Under the pieces are notes generated by a model, which was given only the letters and a program-made list of their open reading frames with translations, was not told the DNA's origin and did not search any database. A DNA stretch of 64,000 bases from NCBI GenBank assembly GCA_000472185.1, contig AVDB01000001.1, positions 372,001-436,000 on the forward strand, in the 5' to 3' direction. Within the stretch, counting starts at the first letter, position 1. Each line of letters opens with the position of its first letter. This document shows positions 53,730 through 62,222 of the stretch, piece by piece. Source of the stretch: Rhodobacteraceae bacterium HIMB11 (GTDB lineage: Bacteria; Pseudomonadota; Alphaproteobacteria; Rhodobacterales; Rhodobacteraceae). A program made the translations under genes and the position numbers.

Positions 53730-54740
53730 GTGAGGAATGCGCCGATTAGTACCATAAGTCAAAATGTGATCGTAACTGGTGGAGCAGGCTACATCGGGTC
53801 TCACGCGTGCAAGGCTTTGTTCAACGCAGGTTATATGCCCATTACTGTAGATAATCTTTCAACGGGTTGGTCGGAAGCAGTTAAGTTTGGGCCGCTTGAG
53901 AAAGTTGATTTGCTAGATCAGCCAGCTCTTGAAAGAGTATTTGGTATGTATCGCCCCTGCGCTGTGATGCACTTTGCGGCATTTAGCCAAGTTGGTGAAA
54001 GTGTGGACGATCCAGCCAAGTATTGGCGCAATAATGTAATCGGTTCTTTGAATTTGTTTGAAACTTGTGCGGCTTATAATTGTGAGAAAGTCATTTTCTC
54101 GTCGACTTGCGCCACATACGGCGATCATGATAACGCAGTTTTGGCAGAAACTTCTGAGCAGCGACCGGTTAACGCTTATGGGACTTCTAAGCGTGCAGTT
54201 GAAGAAATACTCCAACAAATGAGTAAGTCGGCTGGGTTAAAACACGTAATCTTCAGGTATTTCAACGTGGCGGGGGCTGATCCCGATGGCGAAATTGGAG
54301 AATTCCATAAACCAGAAACTCATCTAATCCCATTGATATTAGATGCAATTGATGGAAAGCGAGATGCAATAACAATTTTTGGTACCGATTATGAGACCCA
54401 TGATGGTACCTGCATTCGAGATTACGTTCACGTTTGTGATCTTGTTGATGCCCACGTTTCAGGATTGAGATGGTTAGAAAATCGCGGTTCAGACAGGATT
54501 TATAATATTGGAAGTGGGACTGGCTTTTCTGTTCGTGAGGTGATCGAGCAAGCTTCTTTAGTCACTGACCGTGATGTCCCATTTATTGAAGGTGCGCGGC
54601 GGCCAGGGGATTGCAGCAAGTTGGTATCGGGCTCCGAATTGGCTCATGTTGAATTAGGGTGGGAACCAAAAAGATCTTCACTTGATCATATGATAACGGA
54701 TGCTTGGCGTTGGCACCAAACAGTTGGTTACCAAGGGTAA
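53730..54740 (+). CDS. galE: UDP-glucose 4-epimerase
   Basis: 336 aa, starting with GTG (a second GTG 39 bases on would start nearer the Rossmann motif). VIVTGGAGYIGSHACKALFN, VMHFAAFSQVGESV, FSSTCATYGDHD and YGTSKRAVEEIL for YxxxK, and TCIRDYVHVCDLVDAHVSGL. It resembles ExoB-type epimerases of EPS loci. Its 5' region and promoter are duplicated in decayed form at 55.6-56.0 kb. Followed after 39 bases by galU copy 2. Confidence 0.93.
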   Translation: MRNAPISTISQNVIVTGGAGYIGSHACKALFNAGYMPITVDNLSTGWSEAVKFGPLEKVDLLDQPALERVFGMYRPCAVMHFAAFSQVGESVDDPAKYWRNNVIGSLNLFETCAAYNCEKVIFSSTCATYGDHDNAVLAETSEQRPVNAYGTSKRAVEEILQQMSKSAGLKHVIFRYFNVAGADPDGEIGEFHKPETHLIPLILDAIDGKRDAITIFGTDYETHDGTCIRDYVHVCDLVDAHVSGLRWLENRGSDRIYNIGSGTGFSVREVIEQASLVTDRDVPFIEGARRPGDCSKLVSGSELAHVELGWEPKRSSLDHMITDAWRWHQTVGYQG

Positions 54741-54779
54741 TGCAAGAATAAATTTTTTTCTGGTAGAGGTAATTTGAAA

Positions 54780-55592
54780 ATGGATTTACGAAAAGCTGTC
54801 TTTCCCGTTGCTGGTTTTGGCACGCGCTTTCTGCCTGCAACCAAGGCGATGCCAAAAGAGTTGTTGCCAATCGTTGATAAGCCTTTGATCCAATACGCAG
54901 CGGAAGAGGCGATTGCCGCGGGTATCGACACCCTGATTTTTGTGACGGGCCGAAATAAGCGCGCGATCGAAGATCACTTTGATGCGAATAATGAATTGGA
55001 AACCATGCTGCGCGCCAAGGGCAAAAATGCGCAAGCCGACATGGTGCGCAATATCATCCCAGAGGGAGTGGAATGCATATTTGTGCGTCAGGCCGAACAG
55101 TTGGGGTTAGGTCATGCAGTATTGTGCGCGGAGCGTGCTGTTGGCGGTGATACCTTTGCAGTACTTCTGGCGGACGATTTCCTTACGGATTGCGAACCCG
55201 GTGTGACGGCAGATCTGGCGCAAGCTTTTGCAAGTACTGGCAAATCACAGCTTTCGGTGATGGAGGTTGATGGGCCTGATATCTCAAAATACGGGGTGGT
55301 TGTGCCGAATGGGTCAGGTGCGGGAATTGCGGGCTTGGTTGAAAAACCCGATGCGGATGATACGCCCTCAAACCTGGCCTCCATCGGTCGATATGTCCTG
55401 ACCCCTGATATCTTTGACACTTTGCGAGGGCTCAGGGCGGGATCAGGCGGGGAAATACAATTGGCCGATGCAATTAATATCCACGCACAGCAGGGCTCGG
55501 TCGAAACCGTGCGTCTGAGCGGTCGACGGTTTGATTGTGGGTCGGTGGATGGGTTTATTAGGGCCACTAATCACGAATATGTACACAGATAA
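54780..55592 (+). CDS. galU: UTP-glucose-1-phosphate uridylyltransferase, copy 2 (3'-truncated)
   Basis: 270 aa from the ATG at 54780 (AGAGGT at a normal distance; a TTG six bases upstream is too close to it). Catalytic motifs are as in copy 1, with six residue changes in the shared ~255 residues. After GSVDGF it continues only IRATNHEYVHR, different from copy 1, so both lack the usual C-terminal helix. GalE and GalU together supply UDP-Gal for Glf. Confidence 0.85.
   Translation: MDLRKAVFPVAGFGTRFLPATKAMPKELLPIVDKPLIQYAAEEAIAAGIDTLIFVTGRNKRAIEDHFDANNELETMLRAKGKNAQADMVRNIIPEGVECIFVRQAEQLGLGHAVLCAERAVGGDTFAVLLADDFLTDCEPGVTADLAQAFASTGKSQLSVMEVDGPDISKYGVVVPNGSGAGIAGLVEKPDADDTPSNLASIGRYVLTPDIFDTLRGLRAGSGGEIQLADAINIHAQQGSVETVRLSGRRFDCGSVDGFIRATNHEYVHR
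54791..55556 (+). repeat. 766-bp galU direct repeat, right copy
   Basis: Same orientation as 14972-15737 and gap-free. Homology ends at the same base position of the gene in both copies. Confidence 0.95.
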
Positions 55593-55628
55593 TTTGATAA
55601 ATTTGCTCAGCAAATCTTGGACTTGTAG

Positions 55629-55652
55629 TTTTCGATAAGGGCCAGGGTTCGG
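55629..55652 (+). repeat. recurrent upstream element, copy 4
   Basis: ttttcgataagggc then cagggttcgg, in front of the decayed galE fragment, in the same relation to it as copy 3 to galE. Confidence 0.55.
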
Positions 55653-55797
55653 ATGCTATTGTTATATTTATGGTTCAGATTTGGTCCAGCTTAAATTATA
55701 GTATGCCTGAAATGTCAGGTAGAAAACGAAAGTACTTCTTTTGTATGTGGTCTTTTTCGAATTATGAGAAATGCATAGATTAATATCTTAAATTAGA

Positions 55798-56012
55798 ATG
55801 TGATTGTAACAGGCGAAGCAGGCTACATCAGATCTCACGCTTGCAAGGCTTTCTTTAACGCAGCATACACGCCCATTACGGTTGATAATCTAGCGACAGG
55901 TTGCTCGGAAGCGGCCAAATTTGGACCGCTTCAGCAAGGATTTGCTAGATCAGTCTGGTTGGAAAGAGGAATTGGTACGTACGAGCCTTGCACAGAGGGA
56001 TCCGGTCGCTAA
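55798..56012 (+). pseudogene. decayed 5' fragment of galE
   Basis: Encodes VIVTGEAGYIRSHACKAFFN then TPITVDNLATGCSEAAKFGP, clearly derived from galE at 53.7 kb, but with the NAD motif damaged (GGAGYIG to GEAGYIR). Homology fades after about 65 codons, and the frame ends at 56012. Upstream homology with the galE promoter region reaches back to about 55629. The rest of the gap up to 56363 shows no gene. Confidence 0.8.
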
Positions 56013-56363
56013 AACAGACTGATCTTTGGGTTTGCACCAGTGGATGGCTTTATGGCTTTGTCTAAGTGTAAATGCGGAGAGATATGCTGCTTTTTTGAGC
56101 AAAATATATTACTAGTTTTGAAACTCTGTCAAAGCGAAGGTATTCCACAGAATAAAGAAGGTGAAAGCGTTTAATTTTATATCCGATGTCCAAAGCGGAG
56201 AATGCAACCGCTCTATGATGTAAAATTTCATTGTAAGCTGATCAGTAATAATAATGACTACTTATTGCATTTACTGTGTCGCCTAATATTCATATGTGGC
56301 AGCCTGTTGCGGTTGGACATCCCGCGTTAGTTTTGACAAGTTGATTGTGTTGGAGTTTGATAA

Positions 56364-57197
56364 ATGGATCTTGATCTTTTCACAGTACACCATAAAGAAG
56401 ATCGTAATCTTGCGGTGATGAGAAAACATTTTACACCGATACAAGTGGGTTGTGCCACATCTGCAATCGATCTGGGTGTTAAGCGAGATGATGAACTTGG
56501 CACAATATCACACAAAAATCCAAACTATTGCGAATTAACAGCTTTTGATGAAATCGTTCGGTCTTCGAAAGCTGAGCATATCGGCGTTATGCATTACCGC
56601 CGTATTTTTACAGAACCAAAACCATTTCGCGAAACACTGGCAAACTTCAGATATAAAAGTAGAGTGATGAAGCGTCGAATTGGTCTGACTGACAGACCTG
56701 TTGAAAAACATTTTACGCTGAAATTGAAGTCACTTTCGGCTTTGGACACCGAGGCCAGAAAATTGAATGATTTTTTAGGAAGGAATATAGCGTTTACTGA
56801 TATTTTCACTCCAGTTGGAGTAAATTATTACAATAAAACATTGAGAGAATATTATCAAAGTGCTCATATCGTTGAGCATTTTGATAAGTTTATAGATTGT
56901 TTGATTAAAGTTCGACCGGAGATTAAGCAATTTATTTCATCACAAGATCAATATCCAGCAGCTTACTACTTAGGCAATATGTTCATTATGAGAAGGCATA
57001 TATTCCTAGAATATTGGGCAATTCTTTACGACGCACTATCCCTTCTTGAAAAGCAAATAGACCTCACCGACTTAAATCCGTATCAGGCGCGAGTGTTCGG
57101 ATTTTTAGCGGAGCGTTTCATGGGTATATTTTGCAGATTTTATTCATCGCAACGTCCAATAGTCTGGAGAGAATTACCTACGGCCTTTTGTGATTAA
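56364..57197 (+). CDS. DUF4422 family glycosyltransferase-like protein
   Basis: 277 aa. Family hallmarks in order: TVHHKEDRN near the start, FTPIQVG, DDELGTISHKNPNYCELTAF near residue 50, and IGVMHYRRIF near 73. The central part has SSQDQYPAAYYLGNMFIMRR. DUF4422 proteins act as capsule/LPS glycosyltransferases, often galactofuranosyl- or glucosyl-transferases; the neighbour glf makes a galactofuranose link attractive but unproven. Confidence 0.85.
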   Translation: MDLDLFTVHHKEDRNLAVMRKHFTPIQVGCATSAIDLGVKRDDELGTISHKNPNYCELTAFDEIVRSSKAEHIGVMHYRRIFTEPKPFRETLANFRYKSRVMKRRIGLTDRPVEKHFTLKLKSLSALDTEARKLNDFLGRNIAFTDIFTPVGVNYYNKTLREYYQSAHIVEHFDKFIDCLIKVRPEIKQFISSQDQYPAAYYLGNMFIMRRHIFLEYWAILYDALSLLEKQIDLTDLNPYQARVFGFLAERFMGIFCRFYSSQRPIVWRELPTAFCD

Positions 57198-57257
57198 ACT
57201 ATCAAATGCGTTTCTCACTAGTTGCATACAATATTATTCAACCAATCTTTCACAAAT

Positions 57258-58277
57258 TCACGTATTAACTTTGTTGTTCACCAAGAAATTTCTGGCAATG
57301 GCCAAGGCAGAATTTACTGCTTGATGCATATCTAAATAGGCGTACAGGCCACATCGGCCGATAAAAGTCATGTTTTCTGGTGTTTCGTGCTTATACTTTA
57401 GATAAACATCGCGATTTTTACCCTCAGCGTCTTTGACGGGATAATAGCGTTCAAAATTATTTTCCGTATAACAGCAAGGGGTCTCGAACGTGAGTGTTGT
57501 TAGATATTTATTTTCGCCATGAAATGGGATCTGCTTCCATTCGGTCACGCGAGTCTGCGGACCATCGTGCGTGAAGTTTATTGTGGTGCTAGGTAAGGCA
57601 ACTGGTAAAGGCAGCGAGCACGTTTCGAAACGTATGGATCGATAAGGTAAGTAGCCATATTTAAAATCAAAATATTGATCGATTGGCATAGAATTGAATA
57701 CGTGATCATACGCTAAACTTTTTCGTTTATCGTAAGGTGTGTTTAAATATACTTGTATGCCCCGATGGTCTAATATGTTTTGAACCATTGTGGTATAGCC
57801 ATCTCTAGGCACAGCTTGATACAGGTCATCAGGAAAATACAATTCATTATCATCATCTCGAATTGGTACACGATTTATGACCTCGGGATTCAACGCCTCT
57901 AATTCCATACCCCACATTTTCTTGCTATAAGGCCGAAAAAATATATCGATCACATTGTCTTCACCTACTATTTCTTTTGTTTTCCGATTTACTGGAAGTG
58001 TTACGAAGCGGCCATCTGTAAGCATTGCTTTCACTCTGTGCTGGTAAGGCACCCATTCAGTGAATTTCCCGAGATACTCATATACCACTTTATTGTTTGT
58101 GTGGAATAAATGGGGGCCATACTTGTGGATGCGTATCCCATGTTCGTTGGTGTAGTCATACGCATTACCAGCAACATGGTCGCGTGTATCGATGACTGTA
58201 ACAATATGACCAGCCTCAGCTAGCTCGCGTGCAATTACAGCGCCAGAAAACCCCGCACCTACAACTAAATATCGCAT
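57258..58277 (-). CDS. glf: UDP-galactopyranose mutase
   Basis: 339 aa flavoprotein; UDP-Galp to UDP-Galf. FAD-binding YLVVGAGFSGAVIARELAEA at the N-terminus with IDTRDHVAGNAYDY, then GIRIHKYGPHLFHTNNKVVY, PVNRKT, RPYSKKMWGMELEALNPEVI, and the C-terminal FIGRCGLYAYLDMHQAVNSA. Conserved active-site Arg and Tyr residues are in place. AGGAG precedes the ATG. A little shorter than the E. coli enzyme (367 aa). Confidence 0.94.
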   Translation of the reverse strand: MRYLVVGAGFSGAVIARELAEAGHIVTVIDTRDHVAGNAYDYTNEHGIRIHKYGPHLFHTNNKVVYEYLGKFTEWVPYQHRVKAMLTDGRFVTLPVNRKTKEIVGEDNVIDIFFRPYSKKMWGMELEALNPEVINRVPIRDDDNELYFPDDLYQAVPRDGYTTMVQNILDHRGIQVYLNTPYDKRKSLAYDHVFNSMPIDQYFDFKYGYLPYRSIRFETCSLPLPVALPSTTINFTHDGPQTRVTEWKQIPFHGENKYLTTLTFETPCCYTENNFERYYPVKDAEGKNRDVYLKYKHETPENMTFIGRCGLYAYLDMHQAVNSALAIARNFLVNNKVNT

Positions 58278-58628
58278 TCATCTATTCTCCTAGATTTCAC
58301 TTACCAAGTTGACCGTGTATTGCAAGTGTATAGCTGCGGGGATTGTAAGCGCCACGCTTTGAAGAGTATGTTTAAAACCAGTATGTTGAGAGCGCCGATA
58401 AGTGAATAATATGGCTGAGCACATACAGTGTGTTAGGGGTTAGTTAGTGCACGTTGGGATCAAAGTATATTCAATTTTGTAGCTCAGGTTCATTCAAGTG
58501 AGGTACTTTAGTACTTCATCGTTTGGCCGTGAATGTAATCTATTAGTAAAGAATTCCTTGCCTGTTATCATTCATACTGATAAGTATCAATTGGATGCCG
58601 ATAGCTTGAATTATTGTGAATTTGTTAA
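58278..58628. other. divergent intergenic region
   Basis: 351 bases between glf (leftward) and the WecA-type gene. No ORF of note. It contains CCGATAAG at about 58395, the core of the recurrent element but without the flanking match, and a short GAGGTAC/GTACTTC hairpin near 58500. Confidence 0.4.
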
Positions 58629-59717
58629 ATGTCTGGCATTATTAGCGATATGCAAATCGACGGATTAATTGGAACGGTCGTGGCATTCGTGCTCGCGCTT
58701 ACGTTTATGGGTGTATACCGCCTAAACGCCTTGACGGATCCTAACCTTGCAGAGCATCGTGCGTCCCACGTGCGTCCTACGTCGAGATTGGGTGGGGTAG
58801 CAGTGTCTGCTGCCGTTCTGATATCGCTGACATATGCAAAGGTACCCGTCAAACTCGACATTCTTCTGTGCGCACTCCCAGTCTTTCTTATGGGGTTGTC
58901 GGAAGACTTACACTACACGATCAAACCAAAAATACGCTTGGGCATAGCATCAGTGTCGGCAAGTACATTTATCTGGGTACAGGGAAGTCTGATCCAGAGC
59001 GTGGGACTACCAATCTTTGATGACGCACTATCGCTTGCAATTGTAAGCGCTCTATTTACCACATTTTGCCTCGTCGCGCTTACCAACGCTTTGAACTTCA
59101 TCGACGGCATTAATGGTCTTGCCTCGGGTAAAACAATGATTGTGTCGGGTGCAATTTGGATGTTCTCGATGTCCTACAATGAGCCGGGCCTAGCAGTTTT
59201 GTCGTTGGCCATATTCACTTCAACTCTTGGCCTTTTCATGCTGAATTACCCGCAGGGGCGAATTTTCATGGGGGATGCAGGCGCCTACACTCTGGGCTTT
59301 CTACTCGCCGGTTGCCTCATCACACTTCATCACCGACACCCAGAGATTTCGCCCTGGGCCATATTGCTCGTAATTTTCTGGCCAATTGCAGATATGGCGC
59401 ACAGCATCGTAAGGCGCCGGTTAGGCGGGAAGAGGCCTGATCGACCCGACATGATGCACATGCATCACGTTGTGATGCGCACACTGTCTGTGTATTCTAA
59501 TAATCGTATCAAACGTCAAATAGCAAACCCAATAGCGACTGCACTTATCCTACCGCTCGCAGCTGTACCAGTAATCTGCGGATACGTTTTCCGTGAAAAT
59601 AACATGCTTTGCATGTCGCTCACACTTGCTTTCTTTGTTGGTTTCTTCGCTCTGCATGCGTCCTTGGTCAGGTTATCAAAGAGCCGCACGCGTAGCTTTA
59701 AATCAATTGAGGCCTGA
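58629..59717 (+). CDS. WecA-type undecaprenyl-phosphate glycosyl-1-phosphate transferase
   Basis: 362 aa polytopic MraY/WecA family enzyme that loads the first sugar-1-phosphate (usually GlcNAc-1-P) on undecaprenyl phosphate. Motifs: RPTSRLGGVAV near residue 48, NALNFIDGINGLASGK near 157 (catalytic DG/DxxN), GRIFMGDAGAYTLGFLLAG near 208, and the HxHH-like MMHMHHVVMR near 275. About 10-11 membrane segments. It starts glycan assembly for a Wzx/Wzy-type route. Confidence 0.9.
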   Translation: MSGIISDMQIDGLIGTVVAFVLALTFMGVYRLNALTDPNLAEHRASHVRPTSRLGGVAVSAAVLISLTYAKVPVKLDILLCALPVFLMGLSEDLHYTIKPKIRLGIASVSASTFIWVQGSLIQSVGLPIFDDALSLAIVSALFTTFCLVALTNALNFIDGINGLASGKTMIVSGAIWMFSMSYNEPGLAVLSLAIFTSTLGLFMLNYPQGRIFMGDAGAYTLGFLLAGCLITLHHRHPEISPWAILLVIFWPIADMAHSIVRRRLGGKRPDRPDMMHMHHVVMRTLSVYSNNRIKRQIANPIATALILPLAAVPVICGYVFRENNMLCMSLTLAFFVGFFALHASLVRLSKSRTRSFKSIEA

Positions 59718-59722
59718 ATTGA

Positions 59723-60304
59723 CTAGTTAAAGTCCATGTCTCGATACGTGTAGTACAGACCTTCTACACTTGCGCCAAAAACCGTACCAGTTTCATTGAA
59801 GACGAGTGTGCGCAGACTTTCGCCGAGATTTTCTGTAGTAATTGCGGTGTTCTCAATTCGGCCCTGACGACCGTAACTTAAAGTCCCACTCAGGCTCAGG
59901 TTTCCGTTATTAACCAGGTTACTATAGGCGCCCTCGCTAAAAATATAGGTCACTTGAGAGTAATTCTGTATGCCAGCTTGGAACCCAACGTTTGCACCTG
60001 CAACATCCACGAGACCGACAATTCTGTTATTTCTGATAAGATATCCCTCACCATAATTTCCACCAATAATGATCCCGGCCTTGGCAATGCGCGGGAAGAC
60101 GACTTGGGCTATCGATCTATCGCGCCAATATTTTGCGGCAGGTGTATCGAGGCTCGCCTTTTCCAGGGCTGTGAAGGCTTCGTCGACAGTAACTGTATTT
60201 GTCGCTCGGATATCTTCCTTGAGGGCTGTCATATTGTTCTGCACGGAGCTCGTGGGAGCGCATGCACTTATGGCGAGTATTGAAACAAGAGCGACGAGCC
60301 TCAT
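59723..60304 (-). CDS. SYLF/YSC84-domain lipoprotein
   Basis: 193 aa. Lipoprotein signal LVALVSILAISACAPTSS (lipobox ISAC). The SYLF core includes QVVFPRIAKAGIIIGGNYGE, GLVDVAGANVGFQAGIQNYS, and FGASVEGLYYT. These are lipid-binding domains common as periplasmic lipoproteins in proteobacteria. No obvious tie to glycan synthesis. Convergent with the WecA-type gene. Confidence 0.85.
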   Translation of the reverse strand: MRLVALVSILAISACAPTSSVQNNMTALKEDIRATNTVTVDEAFTALEKASLDTPAAKYWRDRSIAQVVFPRIAKAGIIIGGNYGEGYLIRNNRIVGLVDVAGANVGFQAGIQNYSQVTYIFSEGAYSNLVNNGNLSLSGTLSYGRQGRIENTAITTENLGESLRTLVFNETGTVFGASVEGLYYTYRDMDFN

Positions 60305-60479
60305 GGGTTTAGCCTTTCAAGAAATCGACGAATAATAACGCTTTGCTAATTGGGAAAATACTGACCTGCAAGGAGAAAATTTACTTCGAGATTGCGTAAA
60401 AAGTCTCATATTGGGATGGTAAGTCTTCGATTATATTGCTGATCTGCGCATAGATACTCAGATTTAAAATGAAAATAAA

Positions 60480-61124
60480 ATGGCTGAAATGAAGCGAAAA
60501 ACTGATGACGAAATTGATCTAATAGAATTGTTTGAAATTCTTTGAAACGGCAAGTTGTTCATACTGACTGTAACCATTCTCGCAACCATCGTCGGTTTCG
60601 CCTACGCGCAATTCACCAAGCCGATTTACGTCCCGAATTATAAGATTACCGTGCCCTATGTATATACTTTGGTGCCGATTGGATCTTCAAATAAGGCCAA
60701 GATGAACTTCATAATCGATCCGACTTGGGCAATGACGGATACTCAGTTTGAGCAGAGTGCTCACAAGCCAAAGGATCCAGTGACCTACACGAGTGCGTTG
60801 AATAAAGTGAATGATGTTCTCACAAATGAAGTATTGACAGAGGCTCAAGTCGAACTGGAATTCATGAAAACTGCGATGAACGAAATGGTCCAGCTTGCTT
60901 CGTCGGAAACATTCATGTCGAATTTCCTCAATGTGAGAAGACTTATTTTTAATATAGAAAATGGCACAAAGGTTATACGTTGTGGCGATTTGTCAATTAA
61001 TGAGATCAAGCTGTAACCAAGCAAAGATAACTTAAAAATCGCGCTCGCATTTGTCTTGGGCTTATTCGCAAGCATGGGTTGGGTCTTACTAAGACATGCA
61101 TTAGTTCAACGTAGGAAAGTATAA
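60480..61124 (+). pseudogene. broken Wzz-type chain-length determinant gene
   Basis: Reads MAEMKRKTDDEIDLIELFEI-L-stop-NGKLFILTVTILATIVG, the Wzz N-terminus with TGA at 60543 where the family has Trp (TGG). The frame goes on through AYAQFTKPIYVPNYKI to a TAA at 61014, and continues PSKDNLKIALAFVLGLFASM with the second membrane helix, ending at 61124. So two in-frame stops interrupt a 213-codon gene that is also shorter than usual Wzz (~300 or more), implying loss of part of the periplasmic coil. TGA is used as a normal stop elsewhere in the window. Confidence 0.82.
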
Positions 61125-61302
61125 GAATTTCCTGTAAAGATAAGTTTCTGTCCCGGAATACTAATTGATGGCCAGACTTAGGCGTCAGGGAAACACTGTG
61201 TAAGACTACAGAAAATTACTTGCAAGATATGTCGGATGGTGTAACGACAGTTCTCGATGTGGATGTGCGGAAGCGGATCTGAATATTAGGAGACAAGCCA
61301 TC

Positions 61303-62217
61303 TTGAAGCAGGTATCGTCCAATAATTGTATCCTGCTTGCGTCTAACGCGGCATATCTTGAATACGCTGAGTACGTGGCGTGGCAAATTCGGGATGCTGG
61401 CCTACACGATGTAACAATATTAATTGCCTCTGCTGATGCTACTCATGCAAACTTAAGAGGCGATTTCGCCGAAATACTTCCGATCGATGTTTCGGGCTTT
61501 ATAGATAAACTCCCGCAGAACAAGCGGCTCAAGCAATACACATACTGGCGCCTGCCGGCATTTGCCGAAGCCGCCAAAAAATTCGTTAAAATATTATATC
61601 TCGATACAGACTTTCATGTTTTTGGCACTGACTTGATGAAATTATTTGATCTAGACATGAAGGGCGCACCCCTGGCAGCGGTGCGCGATGTTCATCAGAG
61701 TGTCCGACCAGACAGGTTGCCAAATGAATTCAAAATACTCGGTTGGGATAATGCACCCTACTTTAATGCCGGTATGTTGCTCATCGATGGGGCGCAGTTT
61801 CGAGAGCAGAATATGCTCTCTGTGTTGGAAACATTTGCACGGGATTACCCACACGCTTTGACGGCCCATGACCAGAGTTTGTTAAATCTAGCATACTATA
61901 AGAATTGGTTGGAGCTTTCGCCTGTATGGAATTGGCAGCTATCCCCCCGTAATTGCCGAATTTACTCATCGTTTGACGTTGAATTGGTACACTTGGCCGG
62001 TGAAATCAAACCATGGTCAGAGACGCCGGGATATATTGATGAAGAATTTATTTTGAAATATCGGTCATTTTCCAAAATCCAACTGGACGAACATGATGCA
62101 AAGACATCTATTGGGTCTACGTTGAAAAATATTTTGAAAAACAAATGGTATTTGAAAAAATACAAAAATTGGGTTGATCGTTTTGCAAGTAAATTAGATG
62201 GAATTCTTGTTGAGTAA
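61303..62217 (+). CDS. GT8 family glycosyltransferase
   Basis: 304 aa, TTG start. The GT8 pattern is clear: CILLASNAAYLEYAEYVAWQ, ILYLDTDFHVFGTDLMKLFD (DxD) near residue 107, APYFNAGMLLIDGAQFR, HALTAHDQSLLN, WNWQLSPR and VELVHLAGEIKPWSE (final metal-site His). Retaining galactosyl- or glucosyl-transferase; sugar not assignable. The preceding 178 bases hold no gene. Confidence 0.9.
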   Translation: MKQVSSNNCILLASNAAYLEYAEYVAWQIRDAGLHDVTILIASADATHANLRGDFAEILPIDVSGFIDKLPQNKRLKQYTYWRLPAFAEAAKKFVKILYLDTDFHVFGTDLMKLFDLDMKGAPLAAVRDVHQSVRPDRLPNEFKILGWDNAPYFNAGMLLIDGAQFREQNMLSVLETFARDYPHALTAHDQSLLNLAYYKNWLELSPVWNWQLSPRNCRIYSSFDVELVHLAGEIKPWSETPGYIDEEFILKYRSFSKIQLDEHDAKTSIGSTLKNILKNKWYLKKYKNWVDRFASKLDGILVE

Positions 62218-62222
62218 ATCGT

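Noticed and set aside
56013-56363. Third galU remnant near 56040 (PVDGFMAL-like reading)
   Set aside because: Only about six codons resemble the GSVDGF region; too short to support.
60480-61124. Reading TGA as Trp or as selenocysteine in the Wzz gene
   Set aside because: TGA is an ordinary stop elsewhere in the window (for example the antitoxin and several transferase genes), no recoding signal is visible, and a second stop (TAA) follows.
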